Positions 1 through 8,701 of a stretch of 43,983 bases of DNA are shown here, one piece after another. The stretch spans positions 1 to 43,983 of the forward strand of contig JAQGLT010000101.1 in NCBI GenBank assembly GCA_028292745.1, given 5' to 3'. The notes beneath the pieces were generated by a model. The model saw only the letters and a list, made by a program, of their open reading frames with translations, was not told the DNA's origin and did not search any database. The position numbers and the translations under genes are program-made. The stretch's first letter is position 1, and every line of letters starts with the position of its first letter. This DNA comes from Polaromonas sp. GTDB lineage: Bacteria > Pseudomonadota > Gammaproteobacteria > Burkholderiales > Burkholderiaceae_C.

Positions 1-1701
1 GCCGCCGGCACTACGGCACCCCCGGCCATCACGCTCGTCACGACCGCAGCGCCCCCCGCGCCCGGCGCCACGCCCCTCCCGCTCATACCCGTTACGGCGC
101 CAGGAGAAGCCCCCGGCCTGCTGGTGCCCGATTGCGGCGCTTTTCCGTGCGGGGCCCTCAACTCCAGAACCTACAGCGGCACGGGCATCGGCATTTGGCG
201 CTATAACAACACTTCCGGCACGACAGCAACGCTCGATATCGGCATTGCGGGCGTCACGCCGGGGAAATCGGCCACGCTGGTTTTTTCCAATGGTTCTGCC
301 GCCGCCGCCGCATCGCCCAATGCTGGCGCCCGGGCGTCGGCAGAAAGCGTTTCCGGCGTGCCTGCCGAGCGCAGCTTGCCCGAAGCCCTGTCCGTGCAAG
401 AGCGGCACGAGCACGCGCATACGCAGATGCAGGGCAAAAACCGCCTGATTTCCACCGCGCTCATCCGCAACCGCGCCAGCGCCGGCCCTTCGTCCGAGGC
501 CGGCACCGGGGCGCGCGTGGCGTCGCCTCGTTTTTCATTGTCTCCCGCAGTGGGGGCGACGCGCTCCTGGATCGACAGCTACCCGGAGATACCGGTTTCC
601 TACCCGACCTCGGCGCAGTTTGTCTGCGCCTTGCCCAGTGGCCGCAACATCGTGTGGTGGGTGGACCCCACGATCGTGTCTTCCGGAAAATTCACCGCAT
701 CTGCCTGGTCGGCCGCCCTGAGCGGGATGCAGCGGTCCTATTGCGGCGCGACCGGCGGCCTGGCCAGGCTCAATGCCCTGCTGGGGGAGGTCTGGGGCCC
801 TGCCGCCGCCAAGGAGCCGGCCCTGATTCAGGACGCGCCGGGCGCCTTGCAGGACGTCAACGTCGTCCTGCTCAATGTTCCGTCCAGCAGCGGCTGGGCC
901 GGCTACTTTTACGGGGGCAACAATTTCCTGAAGTCGTCGATCAGCACCTCCAACGAAGCGCTGGCCTTCTTCATCAATGCCGACCAGATCAAGATCGACC
1001 TGGAATTTGCCACCTCGACCCTCATGCACGAGTCAACCCACATGGTGAACTTCTACGAGCGTGCCGTCGCCAGGGATGTGGTCCACGACACCTGGCTGGA
1101 GGAGACCACCGCCATGATGACCGAGGACATCGTGACCCCCACGGTTGTCAACGGCTACAACAAGGTGCTGAGCTACCGCCTGCCGATCTACCTGGCTGCG
1201 GGCGGCAATGTCAGCTACATCAACTGGCCGGCAGCGACCGACCCGTCGGCCCACTATGCATTGGGGGCCGGATTCGCCGCTTTCCTGAACCGGCGCTACG
1301 GCCTGTCGATCTACCGGCAGCTCGTCGACGCCTGCCGCGACGGCGCTTCCAATTCCAGTGCGCTGACCAGCCAGCGCTGCCTGGATGGGCTGATCAAGGC
1401 CAACGGAGGCGCCGGTTTTGCCGACGAGTTCGCCCGGTTCGGCGGCACCGTGTTCGGCCAGCTTCCATCCGTCGGCGCGCCTTCCGGCTACGGCTACCCC
1501 AGCGTGGTGGCGGGCCCCTACGTGCTGCAGGCCAAAGACCTCTCCACCACGCGGCTCGGCCCTGCCGCGCCGATCACCGCGCCCTTTGCCGCCACATCGC
1601 ATGCCTATCAGCGCGATACCCTCGGCTCCGGTACCACCACCTACGCCCGCAGCGGCGTCGAAGTGCCCGCCAACACCAGCCTGACTCTGGTGATCAAATG
1701 A
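1..1701 (+). CDS. Secreted zinc metallopeptidase, M30 (hyicolysin)-like, 5'-truncated
   Basis: The reading frame is already open at base 1 and has no stop before 1699, so the gene begins outside the window. A GTG at 124 is the first start-like codon, but the 41 upstream codons form an Ala/Pro/Thr-rich linker typical of an exported protein, so I treat 124 as internal. The catalytic signature HESTH lies at residues 302-306 counted from 124 (bases 1027-1041). It is followed about 20 residues later by WLEETTAMMTE (Glu 326/327), which fits the gluzincin pattern HExxH plus a downstream Glu zinc ligand. Family M30 members are secreted proteases and this is my best match; other HExxH families cannot be excluded. 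The last codons overlap the lipoprotein gene at 1698, so the two are probably co-translated. Substrate unknown. Confidence 0.75.
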   Translation, partial: AAGTTAPPAITLVTTAAPPAPGATPLPLIPVTAPGEAPGLLVPDCGAFPCGALNSRTYSGTGIGIWRYNNTSGTTATLDIGIAGVTPGKSATLVFSNGSAAAAASPNAGARASAESVSGVPAERSLPEALSVQERHEHAHTQMQGKNRLISTALIRNRASAGPSSEAGTGARVASPRFSLSPAVGATRSWIDSYPEIPVSYPTSAQFVCALPSGRNIVWWVDPTIVSSGKFTASAWSAALSGMQRSYCGATGGLARLNALLGEVWGPAAAKEPALIQDAPGALQDVNVVLLNVPSSSGWAGYFYGGNNFLKSSISTSNEALAFFINADQIKIDLEFATSTLMHESTHMVNFYERAVARDVVHDTWLEETTAMMTEDIVTPTVVNGYNKVLSYRLPIYLAAGGNVSYINWPAATDPSAHYALGAGFAAFLNRRYGLSIYRQLVDACRDGASNSSALTSQRCLDGLIKANGGAGFADEFARFGGTVFGQLPSVGAPSGYGYPSVVAGPYVLQAKDLSTTRLGPAAPITAPFAATSHAYQRDTLGSGTTTYARSGVEVPANTSLTLVIK

Positions 1702-2042
1702 GCGTTCGCCCTGGCATCGCCGCTACCAGCCTGTGGCGCCGGGGCATGGCCATGGCGCTGCTGGCCGTGGCCGGCTGCGGCAACGGCGTCGGCGGCCCGG
1801 CGCCGGACGCTCGGGCTGTCAGTGTTTCGGGCAACCTGACGCTCAAAGGCGCGCAGCCCGGCGCCTGGTGGGCGCTGACCGACGATCAGGGCCGGGTCTG
1901 GAAAATCAGCGGGCCCACCGCCGAGCAGGTTGCGGCTTTTCAGCGCGCCCAAAACCGCCGTGTCACCGTGCAGGGGCAGCTGGAAGAAAAATACCTGGAC
2001 TTTGAGCAGATACGCCCTTTGCGCATCAACGTCGCCCCCTGA
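1698..2042 (+). CDS. Small lipoprotein of unknown function (114 aa)
   Basis: ATG at 1698 overlaps the stop of the metallopeptidase gene (ATGA arrangement), pointing to translational coupling. The N-terminus has two arginines (residues 14-15), a hydrophobic stretch ([10 protein letters not shown]) and a lipobox V-A-G-C with Cys27, so the mature protein should be lipid-anchored in the outer or inner membrane. The remaining ~87 residues contain Trp-rich [16 protein letters not shown] and a C-terminal segment resembling a small beta-barrel/OB-like fold ([20 protein letters not shown]), but I recognise no named family. Pairing with a secreted protease suggests a partner, inhibitor or processing role; this is inference only. 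Confidence 0.75.
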   Translation: MSVRPGIAATSLWRRGMAMALLAVAGCGNGVGGPAPDARAVSVSGNLTLKGAQPGAWWALTDDQGRVWKISGPTAEQVAAFQRAQNRRVTVQGQLEEKYLDFEQIRPLRINVAP

Positions 2043-2050
2043 GCGCAGCG

Positions 2051-2094
2051 GCCCGTAGCGCCTCCAGCGCAGTCTTCTGGCGCCGCTTATGGGC
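2051..2094 (+). terminator. Imperfect hairpin after the lipoprotein gene
   Basis: Arms 2051-2067 and 2077-2094 can pair with one wobble, one bulged T and two mismatches around a 9-nt loop, starting 8 nt after the lipoprotein stop. There is no T-tract, so it may be a Rho-dependent end or an RNA-stability structure rather than a classical terminator. The rest of the gap to tsaD (2095-2158) shows no clear promoter. Confidence 0.3.
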
Positions 2095-2158
2095 GGATTC
2101 CAGCCTCGAAACGGCCTTTGCCGTGCCTTTGCCGCCGCTCCAACCTTACACTTGGGCG

Positions 2159-3220
2159 ATGCTAGTCCTAGGAATTGAATCGAGTTGCGATGAAACCGGC
2201 GTGGCGCTGGTCGATGCCGGCGGCGCTGGTGTGCCGCGCCTGCTGTCGCATGCCCTCTATAGCCAGATCGCCATGCACCAGGCCTATGGCGGGGTGGTGC
2301 CCGAACTGGCCAGCCGCGACCATATCCGGCGCGTGCTGCCCCTGACGCAGGAAGTCATGAAGGACGCGGCGCGTTCGCTGGCCGATGTCGATGTGATTGC
2401 CTACACCCGCGGTCCGGGGCTGGCCGGCGCATTGCTGGTGGGCGCCGGCGTGGCCTGTTCCCTGGCGGCGGCATTGGGCAAGCCGGCAATGGGCGTGCAC
2501 CATCTGGAAGGCCACTTGCTGTCTCCCTTTCTAAGCGCCGACCCGCCGGAGTTTCCTTTCGTGGCCCTGCTGGTGTCGGGCGGGCATACCCAGCTGATGC
2601 GGGTTGACCAGGTCGGCAGCTACGCGCTGCTCGGTGAAACCATCGACGACGCTGCGGGGGAGGCCTTTGACAAGTCAGCCAAGCTGATGGGCCTGCCTTA
2701 TCCAGGCGGGCCGCATCTGGCAACGCTGGCGCTGGGCGGCGACAGCGCGGCGTTCAAGCTGCCCCGGCCCCTGCTGCACAGCGGCAACCTCGATTTTTCA
2801 TTCGCCGGCCTGAAGACAGCCGTGCTGACCCAGGCCAAAAAGCTGGGCCCTGAACTGGACAGCCGAAAGGCAGATCTGGCCGCTTCCACCCAGGCGGCGA
2901 TTGTCGACGTGCTGGTGAAAAAGACCCTGGCCGCCATGGCGCAAACCACGCTCAGGCGGCTGGTGGTGGCCGGCGGCGTGGGTGCCAATGCCTTGCTGCG
3001 CAGCCAGCTCAACGCGGCCTGCCAGCAGCGCGGTATTCGGGTGCATTACCCCGAGCTGGCGTTTTGCACCGACAACGGCGCCATGATCGCGCTGGCGGCC
3101 GGCATGCGGCTGCAGGCCGGGCTGGTGAATCTGCAGGGGCTGCAAAGCGGCTACACCTTCGAGGTCAAGCCGCGCTGGAACCTCTCGGAACTCCAACCGA
3201 TACCCGTTGCAACGCCATAA
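2159..3220 (+). CDS. tsaD: tRNA N6-adenosine threonylcarbamoyltransferase TsaD
   Basis: This cytoplasmic enzyme transfers threonylcarbamoyl to A37 of ANN-decoding tRNAs, acting with TsaB and TsaE. The start at ATG 2159 gives the classic N-terminus [13 protein letters not shown] (353 aa, normal length); an in-frame GTG at 2123 would add 12 non-conserved residues. The metal-binding motif H-x-E-G-H is at residues 115-119, and the third ligand is Asp305 in [10 protein letters not shown]. The ASKHA-fold nucleotide motifs are present ([28 protein letters not shown]). The gene stands alone: no tsaB or tsaE lies nearby, and the following gene is unrelated. Confidence 0.97.
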   Translation: MLVLGIESSCDETGVALVDAGGAGVPRLLSHALYSQIAMHQAYGGVVPELASRDHIRRVLPLTQEVMKDAARSLADVDVIAYTRGPGLAGALLVGAGVACSLAAALGKPAMGVHHLEGHLLSPFLSADPPEFPFVALLVSGGHTQLMRVDQVGSYALLGETIDDAAGEAFDKSAKLMGLPYPGGPHLATLALGGDSAAFKLPRPLLHSGNLDFSFAGLKTAVLTQAKKLGPELDSRKADLAASTQAAIVDVLVKKTLAAMAQTTLRRLVVAGGVGANALLRSQLNAACQQRGIRVHYPELAFCTDNGAMIALAAGMRLQAGLVNLQGLQSGYTFEVKPRWNLSELQPIPVATP

Positions 3221-3233
3221 AAACTGCTGAACG

Positions 3234-3271
3234 GTGCAGCCGGACCGGCCCCAGGCATCCTCTGGCTGCAC
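3234..3271 (+). terminator. Stem-loop downstream of tsaD
   Basis: GTGCAGCC (3234-3241) is perfectly complementary to GGCTGCAC (3264-3271), and the stem extends inward by three more pairs (one G-T wobble). It begins 13 nt after the tsaD stop. No T-run follows, so a terminator call is tentative; it could equally be a 3'-end stabilising hairpin. Confidence 0.4.
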
Positions 3272-3345
3272 TTGACGGCAAACGGAAGATGGTAAGCGGA
3301 TGCAACGGCGCTGCCTTGATGTTTAAACCCAGAACAGGATTTTTC

Positions 3346-4611
3346 ATGCGGAAACTTTTCATGCGCACGCTGGCCGCCGGATGCCTGTGCTTCTCGCTGA
3401 CGGGGCACGCCCAGCCTGCAGCCCGGCCGCCGGTGCGCATTGCCCTGATCGAAAGCCTGTCCGGCGCGTTTGCCAATACCGGGGAGGCGGTGTTTCGCAA
3501 CCTGGTGTGGGCCACCGAGCGCGTCAATGCGCGCGGCGGCGTCAGGCTGGCCGATGGCCAGCACAATTTGGTGGTCGAGCGCTACGACAACAAGGGCCAG
3601 AACGAGGAGGCGCTCGCCGCCCTGCGTTCGGCCATCGACGACGGCGTGACCGTGGTGGCGCAAGGCAACTCTTCGGCGATTGCGGCGGCGCTGATCGACG
3701 CCATCAACAAACACAACGAACGCGAGCCCGGCAAGCGGGTGTTGTTTCTCAACTATTCGGCGGTCGATCCCATTTTGACGAACGAGAAATGCAGCTACTG
3801 GCATTTCCGCTTCGATGCCCATGCCGACATGCGCATGGCTGCCCTGATGGAGGTGCTCAGGGACGACAGCGCGGTAAAAAAAATGTACCTGATTGGCCAG
3901 GACTACAGCTTCGGCCAGGCCGTGCTGCGCGAAGCCCGCAGGCAGATCGGCGTGCAGCGGCCCGATGTCCAGATCGTGGGCGACGAGCTGCATGCGCTGG
4001 GCCGCGTCAAGGACTTCATTCCCTATGCCGTCAAGATCAAGGCCAGCGGCGCCGAGGCCGTGCTGACCGGCAACTGGGGCAATGACCTGACGCTGCTCAT
4101 CAAGGCTGCCCGCGAGGTCGGCTACGAAGGGAAGTTCTACACCTTCTACGGCAATGCGCTGGGCGTCCCCGCCGCGCTTGGCGATGCCGGCGTCGACAAG
4201 GTGATCGCCGTGGCCGACTGGTTTCCCAATACGCCCGGAGCCGCGTCAGAGACTTTCTACCAGTCCTTCCGGCAGCGCTTTCCCAGGCCGCAGGACGACT
4301 ATGTTCACATGCGCATGCAGCTCATGATTGAAACGCTGGCCCAGAGCCTTGAAAAAGCCGGCGCATCGGACGCGGCGGCCGTGGCTGCGCAAATGGAACG
4401 GGCCAAAGTGAATTTTTCAGGCTTTCAGGGCACCATGCGGGCCGCAGACCACCAGTTCCAGCAGCCGCTGGCTGTTGCCATGATGGGCCGGCAAGGCGCG
4501 CCCGGGGTGAAGTTCGATGTCGAGGGGTCGGGCTACGGCTTTCGCGTCATCAAGGCGGTTTCCGCGCAGCGCGCCGAACTGCCCACCAGCTGCAAAATGG
4601 CGCGGCCTTGA
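3346..4611 (+). CDS. Periplasmic branched-chain amino acid-type ABC solute-binding protein
   Basis: 421 aa from ATG 3346, which has AGGA six bases upstream and yields a clean Sec signal peptide (MRKLFMRTLAAGCLCFSLTGHA, cleavage likely after Ala22). An upstream in-frame ATG at 3319 lacks these features. The mature protein follows the Leu/Ile/Val-binding (Peripla_BP_6) pattern: RIALIESLSGAFANTGEAV at the start, a central YLIGQDYSFGQ segment and VLTGNWGNDLTLLIKAA in the second lobe. It should bind an amino acid-like or other small ligand in the periplasm. No permease or ATPase gene is adjacent, so its transporter partner lies elsewhere or it has a sensory role. An aminotransferase gene follows 41 nt downstream. 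Confidence 0.85.
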   Translation: MRKLFMRTLAAGCLCFSLTGHAQPAARPPVRIALIESLSGAFANTGEAVFRNLVWATERVNARGGVRLADGQHNLVVERYDNKGQNEEALAALRSAIDDGVTVVAQGNSSAIAAALIDAINKHNEREPGKRVLFLNYSAVDPILTNEKCSYWHFRFDAHADMRMAALMEVLRDDSAVKKMYLIGQDYSFGQAVLREARRQIGVQRPDVQIVGDELHALGRVKDFIPYAVKIKASGAEAVLTGNWGNDLTLLIKAAREVGYEGKFYTFYGNALGVPAALGDAGVDKVIAVADWFPNTPGAASETFYQSFRQRFPRPQDDYVHMRMQLMIETLAQSLEKAGASDAAAVAAQMERAKVNFSGFQGTMRAADHQFQQPLAVAMMGRQGAPGVKFDVEGSGYGFRVIKAVSAQRAELPTSCKMARP

Positions 4612-4652
4612 AAAGGCCAGGAAAATCATTGCAAAAAATGTGAAGGGTACGC

Positions 4653-5840
4653 ATGAGGCAAGCTGTTTTAAACCTTGAGGAATCGATGATCCGCCAGGTC
4701 GCCAACGCGGGCATGGGCCGCAGCGACGTGCTGAAGTTCTGGTTTGGCGAGAGCGATGAGGTGACACCCTCCTTCATCCGCGACGCCGCCATTCTTTCGC
4801 TCCGGCAGGGCGAGACGTTTTATGCCCACAACCTCGGTCTGCCAGAGGTGCGCCAAGCCATTGCCGACTATTCGACCGGCCTGCGCTGCCCGGGCGCCGC
4901 GCCCATCGGGTCCGACCGCATTGCCGTGACATCGGGCGGCGTCAATGCCCTGATGCTGGCTGTGCAGGCGCTGGTGGATGCGGGCGACGAGGTGGTTGCG
5001 GTCACGCCGGTCTGGCCCAACCTGACGGCGCAGCCCCTCATCATGGGCGCTGCGCTGCGGTGTGTCAGCCTCAAGCCGGTGGCAGGGCAATGGCAGCTCG
5101 ACATGGGCGAATTGCTGTCCGCGATCACGCCGAAAACAAAGCTGCTGATCCTCAACGCCCCCAACAATCCCACGGGCTGGACCCTGAGCCGTGCCGAGCA
5201 GGAAGTGATCCTGGCCCATTGCCGCACGAGCGGCACCTGGATTCTGGCCGATGAGGTCTATGAGCGCCTTTACTTCGAGCCCACGCCCAACGGTTGCGCG
5301 CCGAGCTTCCTCGACATTGCCGGCCCCGATGACCGCCTGGTCGTCGCGCACAGCTTTTCCAAGAGCTTTCTGATGACCGGCTGGCGCCTGGGCTGGCTGG
5401 TGATGCCCGCATCCATGACGCCGCACATGGGAAAGCTGGTCGAATTCAACACCTCCTGCGCCCCGGTGTTCGTCCAGCGCGCCGGACTGGCCGCGCTGCA
5501 GGGAACCGACGACGTCACGCCGCAGCTGGTGGCCCACCTGAAAACCTGCCGCGATACGCTGGTGCCGCTGTTGCAGACGCTGCCGGGGGTTGATGTGGCC
5601 CCGGCCAAAGGCGGCATGTATGCATTTTTCAGGCTGGCGGACCAGGCCCGTTTCGGCAACTCGCTGGAAACGGCCAAACGGCTCGTCGTCGAGGCGGGGC
5701 TGGGCCTGGCGCCGGGTAACGCCTTCATGGTGAATCCGGCGCCCGATGCGCAAGGCTGGCTCCGGTGGTGCTTTGCCAGCCGGGACACCGCCAGGCTGGG
5801 GCAGGGCGTGGAGCGGCTCAGGCATTGGCTTACGCTATAA
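4653..5840 (+). CDS. PLP-dependent class I/II aminotransferase
   Basis: 395 aa; the start ATG 4653 is preceded by GAAGG. Fold-type I hallmarks are in order: GGVNALMLAVQAL (cofactor phosphate region), N168-APNNPTGW, D200-EVY203 and the Schiff-base lysine K237 in SFSKSFLMTGWRLGW. A C-terminal Arg in WLRWCFAS is suited to binding the substrate carboxylate. The protein transfers amino groups between an amino acid and a 2-oxo acid in the cytosol; specificity cannot be read from sequence. It sits 41 nt after a solute-binding protein gene, so they may be co-transcribed and share a substrate (inference). Its last codon and stop (CTA TAA) overlap the -10 box of rpsO. Confidence 0.9.
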   Translation: MRQAVLNLEESMIRQVANAGMGRSDVLKFWFGESDEVTPSFIRDAAILSLRQGETFYAHNLGLPEVRQAIADYSTGLRCPGAAPIGSDRIAVTSGGVNALMLAVQALVDAGDEVVAVTPVWPNLTAQPLIMGAALRCVSLKPVAGQWQLDMGELLSAITPKTKLLILNAPNNPTGWTLSRAEQEVILAHCRTSGTWILADEVYERLYFEPTPNGCAPSFLDIAGPDDRLVVAHSFSKSFLMTGWRLGWLVMPASMTPHMGKLVEFNTSCAPVFVQRAGLAALQGTDDVTPQLVAHLKTCRDTLVPLLQTLPGVDVAPAKGGMYAFFRLADQARFGNSLETAKRLVVEAGLGLAPGNAFMVNPAPDAQGWLRWCFASRDTARLGQGVERLRHWLTL

Positions 5841-5849
5841 TCCAAGGCT
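5834..5849 (+). promoter_or_regulatory. Putative rpsO promoter (-10 and initiation region)
   Basis: GCTATAATC (5834-5842) contains a perfect TATAAT box with G at -14; after exactly 3 nt comes GGCT (5846-5849), where transcription should start. No convincing -35 lies 16-18 nt upstream. The same composite motif with the same spacing precedes rpsP, rplS and the DEAD-box helicase. The -10 overlaps the upstream aminotransferase stop codon. Confidence 0.6.
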
Positions 5850-5967
5850 GTGCACTCAAAGCCGATGCCCGAAAAAGCCGCCGCCCGACTGCACAGACAA
5901 CACGACGAAAGCGGTCAAATCCCAATAGTGGGAACACTGCTTCGCTCGCCAGTAGCAACCTCGTTGC
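5848..5967 (+). promoter_or_regulatory. Structured 5' leader of rpsO
   Basis: The ~130-nt leader holds three inverted repeats: CTGTGCA (5848-5854) with TGCACAG (5890-5896); TCCCA-atag-TGGGA (5920-5933); and GCAAC-ctc-GTTGC (5955-5967). The last lies just before the AAGGA ribosome-binding site. S15 is known to repress its own mRNA through leader structures in several bacteria, so an autoregulatory site is plausible here, but I cannot match it to a described S15 motif. Confidence 0.4.
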
Positions 5968-5978
5968 AAGGAAAATCC

Positions 5979-6245
5979 ATGATCGCAAAATCAATCAAGG
6001 CCGAGATTGTCAAAGACAATGCCCGTTCCGCCCTCGATACCGGCAGTCCTGAAGTTCAGGTTGGCTTGCTGACCGGCCGTATCAATGAACTGACCCCCCA
6101 TTTCAAGACCCATGCCAAGGACCACCACGGTCGCCGTGGCCTGCTGCGCATGGTGAGCCGCCGCCGCAAGCTGCTGGACTACCTGAAGTCCAAGGACGCG
6201 TCCCGTTATGTTGCGCTGATTGCCAAGCTTGGCCTGCGCAAATAA
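5979..6245 (+). CDS. rpsO: 30S ribosomal protein S15 (uS15)
   Basis: 88 aa, the standard length. ATG 5979 follows an AAGGA site; an in-frame GTG at 5850 would add 43 residues unlike S15. Conserved segments: [38 protein letters not shown] and [10 protein letters not shown], the 16S rRNA-binding helices. It organises the central domain of the 30S subunit. It has its own promoter and leader, and a strong terminator follows 16 nt after the stop, so it is largely monocistronic, with pnp next downstream as in many bacteria. Confidence 0.98.
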   Translation: MIAKSIKAEIVKDNARSALDTGSPEVQVGLLTGRINELTPHFKTHAKDHHGRRGLLRMVSRRRKLLDYLKSKDASRYVALIAKLGLRK

Positions 6246-6261
6246 GCGGTAATTCCATAGG

Positions 6262-6297
6262 AAAACGCCTGAGTTAGTTCACTAGCTCAGGCGTTTT
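6262..6297 (+). terminator. Rho-independent terminator of rpsO
   Basis: Arms 6262-6277 and 6282-6297 form a 16-bp stem (one G-T wobble) closed by a TTCA loop, with AAAA at the left base and TTTT at the right base. The A/T flanks make it potentially active in both directions. It separates rpsO from pnp, although read-through into pnp is common in other bacteria. Confidence 0.9.
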
Positions 6298-6382
6298 GCA
6301 CTTTAAAACTGCAAAAACCATATCGACCTTCGGGCGTGCCCAGGCACGACTGATGATTTCGGAGCAAAGCCGAGCGAACATG

Positions 6383-6448
6383 CGCTGTGTCATTCCACAA
6401 GATGAAGTCAGGAACTCGGTTTCAGGCATTTTGTGGAATGGCATCGTG
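6383..6448 (+). promoter_or_regulatory. Long stem-loop in the pnp 5' leader
   Basis: CATTCCACAAGATG (6391-6404) pairs with CATTTTGTGGAATG (6427-6440): 14 bp with one wobble and a 22-nt loop. Pairing can continue outward to 6383/6448 with wobbles and one mismatch. A smaller hairpin, CGTGC-CCAG-GCACG, lies at 6335-6348. A double-stranded leader cut by RNase III is the known basis of PNPase autoregulation in enterobacteria; the position 66 nt before the pnp ATG fits that model. Confidence 0.6.
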
Positions 6449-6513
6449 TTCAGCCAGCGGAGACTCCGGGCTTTCGGCACTGCCTGATGTGCCTTGAAAA
6501 ACCGAGAAAAAAC

Positions 6514-8622
6514 ATGAGCATTTTCAATAAAGTCAGCAAGTCCTTTCAGTGGGGCCAGCACAAGGTCACGATGGAAACCGGTGAAATGGCGCGCCAGTCC
6601 GGCGGCGCCGTGCTGGTTGACATGGATGGCACCGTCGTGCTGGCCACCGTGGTAGCCAAGACAGACGCCAAGCCCGGCCAGGACTTCTTCCCCCTGACGG
6701 TCGACTACCTTGAGAAAACCTATGCCGCCGGCCGCATCCCCGGCAGCTTTTTCAAGCGCGAAGGCCGTCCGAGCGAATTCGAAACCCTTACGTCGCGCCT
6801 GATCGACCGCCCGATCCGCCCGCTGTTCCCCGAAGGCTTCTTCAACGAGGTGCAGGTCGTCATTCATGTGCTGTCGCTCAACCCCGAAGTCGAGGGCGAC
6901 ATTCCTGCCCTGATCGCTTCCAGCGCTGCCCTGTCGATTTCAGGCATTCCGTTCAACGGCCCCATTGGTGCCGCCCGCGTGGCCTATATCAACGGTGAAT
7001 ACGTGCTGAATCCCGGCAAAACCCAGCTGAAGGATTCCACCATGGATTTGGTGGTGGCCGGCACTGAAGCCGCCGTGCTGATGGTCGAGTCTGAAGCCAA
7101 GCAGCTGTCCGAAGAAATCATGCTGGCCGCCATCGTGTTCGGCCACGAGCAGGGCAACATCGCCATCAACGCCATTCATGAACTGGTGCGCGACGCCGGC
7201 AAGCCGGTCTGGGATTGGCAGCCGCCTGCGCGCGATGAGCCGCTGATCGCCAAGATCAATGAGCTGGCCGGTGCCAAGCTGCAGGCTGCTTACCAGATTC
7301 GCAGCAAGCAGGCGCGCACCCAGGCCTGCCGCGTGGCTTACAGCGAAGCCAAGGCGGCATTGGCTGCGGAAGGCGTGGCTTTTGACGGCGTCAAAGTCGA
7401 TGGCCTGCTGTTCGACATCGAAGCCAAGATCGTCCGCAGCCAGATCCTGGCCGGCGAGCCGCGCATCGACGGCCGCGACACCCGCACCGTGCGCGCCATC
7501 GAAATCCGCAACAGCGTGCTGCCGCGCACCCACGGCTCGGCGCTGTTTACGCGTGGCGAAACCCAGGCACTGGTCATCACCACGCTGGGCACCGAGCGCG
7601 ATGCGCAGCGCATCGACGCGCTGAGCGGCGACTATGAAGACCGCTTCATGCTGCACTACAACATGCCTCCGTTCGCCACCGGCGAAACCGGCCGTGTCGG
7701 CAGCCCGAAACGCCGCGAGATTGGTCATGGACGGCTTGCGAAGCGCGCGCTGATCGCCGTGCTGCCGAACAAGGACGAGTTCCCGTACACCATGCGTGTC
7801 GTCAGCGAGATCACCGAATCCAACGGCTCGTCTTCGATGGCCTCGGTCTGCGGCGGCTGCCTGTCGTTGATGGATGCCGGCGTCCCGCTGAAGGCGCATG
7901 TGGCCGGCATCGCCATGGGCCTGATCAAAGAAGACAACCGCTTTGCGGTGCTGACCGACATTTTGGGTGACGAGGATCATCTGGGCGACATGGACTTCAA
8001 GGTCGCCGGCACGACGTTCGGCATCACCGCGCTGCAGATGGACATCAAGATCCAGGGCATCACCAAGGAAATCATGCAGGTCGCGCTGGCCCAAGCCAAG
8101 GAAGCCCGCATGCACATCCTGGGCAAGATGCAGGAAGCCATGGGCCAGGCCAACACCGAGGTGTCCGACTTCGCACCGCGCCTGTATGTCATGAAGATCA
8201 ACCCCGACAAGATCCGCGACGTGATCGGCAAGGGCGGCGCGGTCATTCGCGCGCTGACCGAAGAGACCGGCACCCAGATCAACATCGAGGAAGACGGCAC
8301 CATCACCATCGCCTCGAATGACAGCGTCAAGGCCGATGAAGCCAAGCGCCGCATTGCCGAGATCACCGCGGAAGTCGAAATCGGCAAGACCTACGAAGGC
8401 GCCATCACCAAGATTCTCGACTTCGGCGCGCTGGTCAACCTGATGCCCGGCAAGGACGGCCTGCTGCACATCAGCCAGATCGCCCACGAGCGCGTCGAGA
8501 AGGTCACCGACTACCTGACCGAAGGCCAGATCATCAAGGTCAAGGTCCTGGAAACCGATGAAAAAGGCCGTGTCAAGCTCTCGATGAAGGCGTTGCTGGA
8601 GCGTCCTGTTCATCAGGGCTGA
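6514..8622 (+). CDS. pnp: Polyribonucleotide nucleotidyltransferase (PNPase)
   Basis: 702 aa from ATG 6514 ([28 protein letters not shown] without a break from the family N-terminus); an in-frame ATG at 6433 is upstream inside the leader hairpin. Domain order: RNase PH-like domain 1, a helical linker, RNase PH-like domain 2 (active-site region [17 protein letters not shown] to [13 protein letters not shown]), KH domain with G572-K-G-G575, and an S1 domain from about 625 to 693. It degrades RNA 3' to 5' by phosphorolysis and normally forms a trimer in the degradosome. It lies after rpsO; a repeat-derived hairpin follows the stop by 2 nt. Confidence 0.98.
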   Translation: MSIFNKVSKSFQWGQHKVTMETGEMARQSGGAVLVDMDGTVVLATVVAKTDAKPGQDFFPLTVDYLEKTYAAGRIPGSFFKREGRPSEFETLTSRLIDRPIRPLFPEGFFNEVQVVIHVLSLNPEVEGDIPALIASSAALSISGIPFNGPIGAARVAYINGEYVLNPGKTQLKDSTMDLVVAGTEAAVLMVESEAKQLSEEIMLAAIVFGHEQGNIAINAIHELVRDAGKPVWDWQPPARDEPLIAKINELAGAKLQAAYQIRSKQARTQACRVAYSEAKAALAAEGVAFDGVKVDGLLFDIEAKIVRSQILAGEPRIDGRDTRTVRAIEIRNSVLPRTHGSALFTRGETQALVITTLGTERDAQRIDALSGDYEDRFMLHYNMPPFATGETGRVGSPKRREIGHGRLAKRALIAVLPNKDEFPYTMRVVSEITESNGSSSMASVCGGCLSLMDAGVPLKAHVAGIAMGLIKEDNRFAVLTDILGDEDHLGDMDFKVAGTTFGITALQMDIKIQGITKEIMQVALAQAKEARMHILGKMQEAMGQANTEVSDFAPRLYVMKINPDKIRDVIGKGGAVIRALTEETGTQINIEEDGTITIASNDSVKADEAKRRIAEITAEVEIGKTYEGAITKILDFGALVNLMPGKDGLLHISQIAHERVEKVTDYLTEGQIIKVKVLETDEKGRVKLSMKALLERPVHQG

Positions 8623-8624
8623 TC

Positions 8625-8690
8625 GGTCATTTGCTATTGATTTTGTAGCTGCTTGCGTATGTGTACTGTGCGCCAGTGGCACAAATGACC
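8625..8690 (+). repeat. Dispersed intergenic repeat, copy A, inside a 9-bp inverted repeat
   Basis: The core 8631-8687 aligns well with copy B (27275-27331): shared TTGCTATTGA, TAGCT, ATGTGTA, GCGCCAG and GGCA blocks in the same order and spacing. This copy is bounded by GGTCATTTG (8625-8633) and CAAATGACC (8682-8690), perfect inverted arms that would fold the element into a hairpin right after the pnp stop and just before the quinone oxidoreductase start. It may act as the 3' end of pnp mRNA. Confidence 0.6.
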
Positions 8691-8701
8691 AATAAATCAT
8701 C

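Noticed and set aside
2123..2158. Upstream GTG start for tsaD
   Set aside because: Adds 12 residues before the conserved [13 protein letters not shown] start seen across the family.
4668..5825. 385-codon minus-strand frame opposite the aminotransferase
   Set aside because: Antisense shadow; low-complexity His/Arg/Gln-rich translation without motifs.
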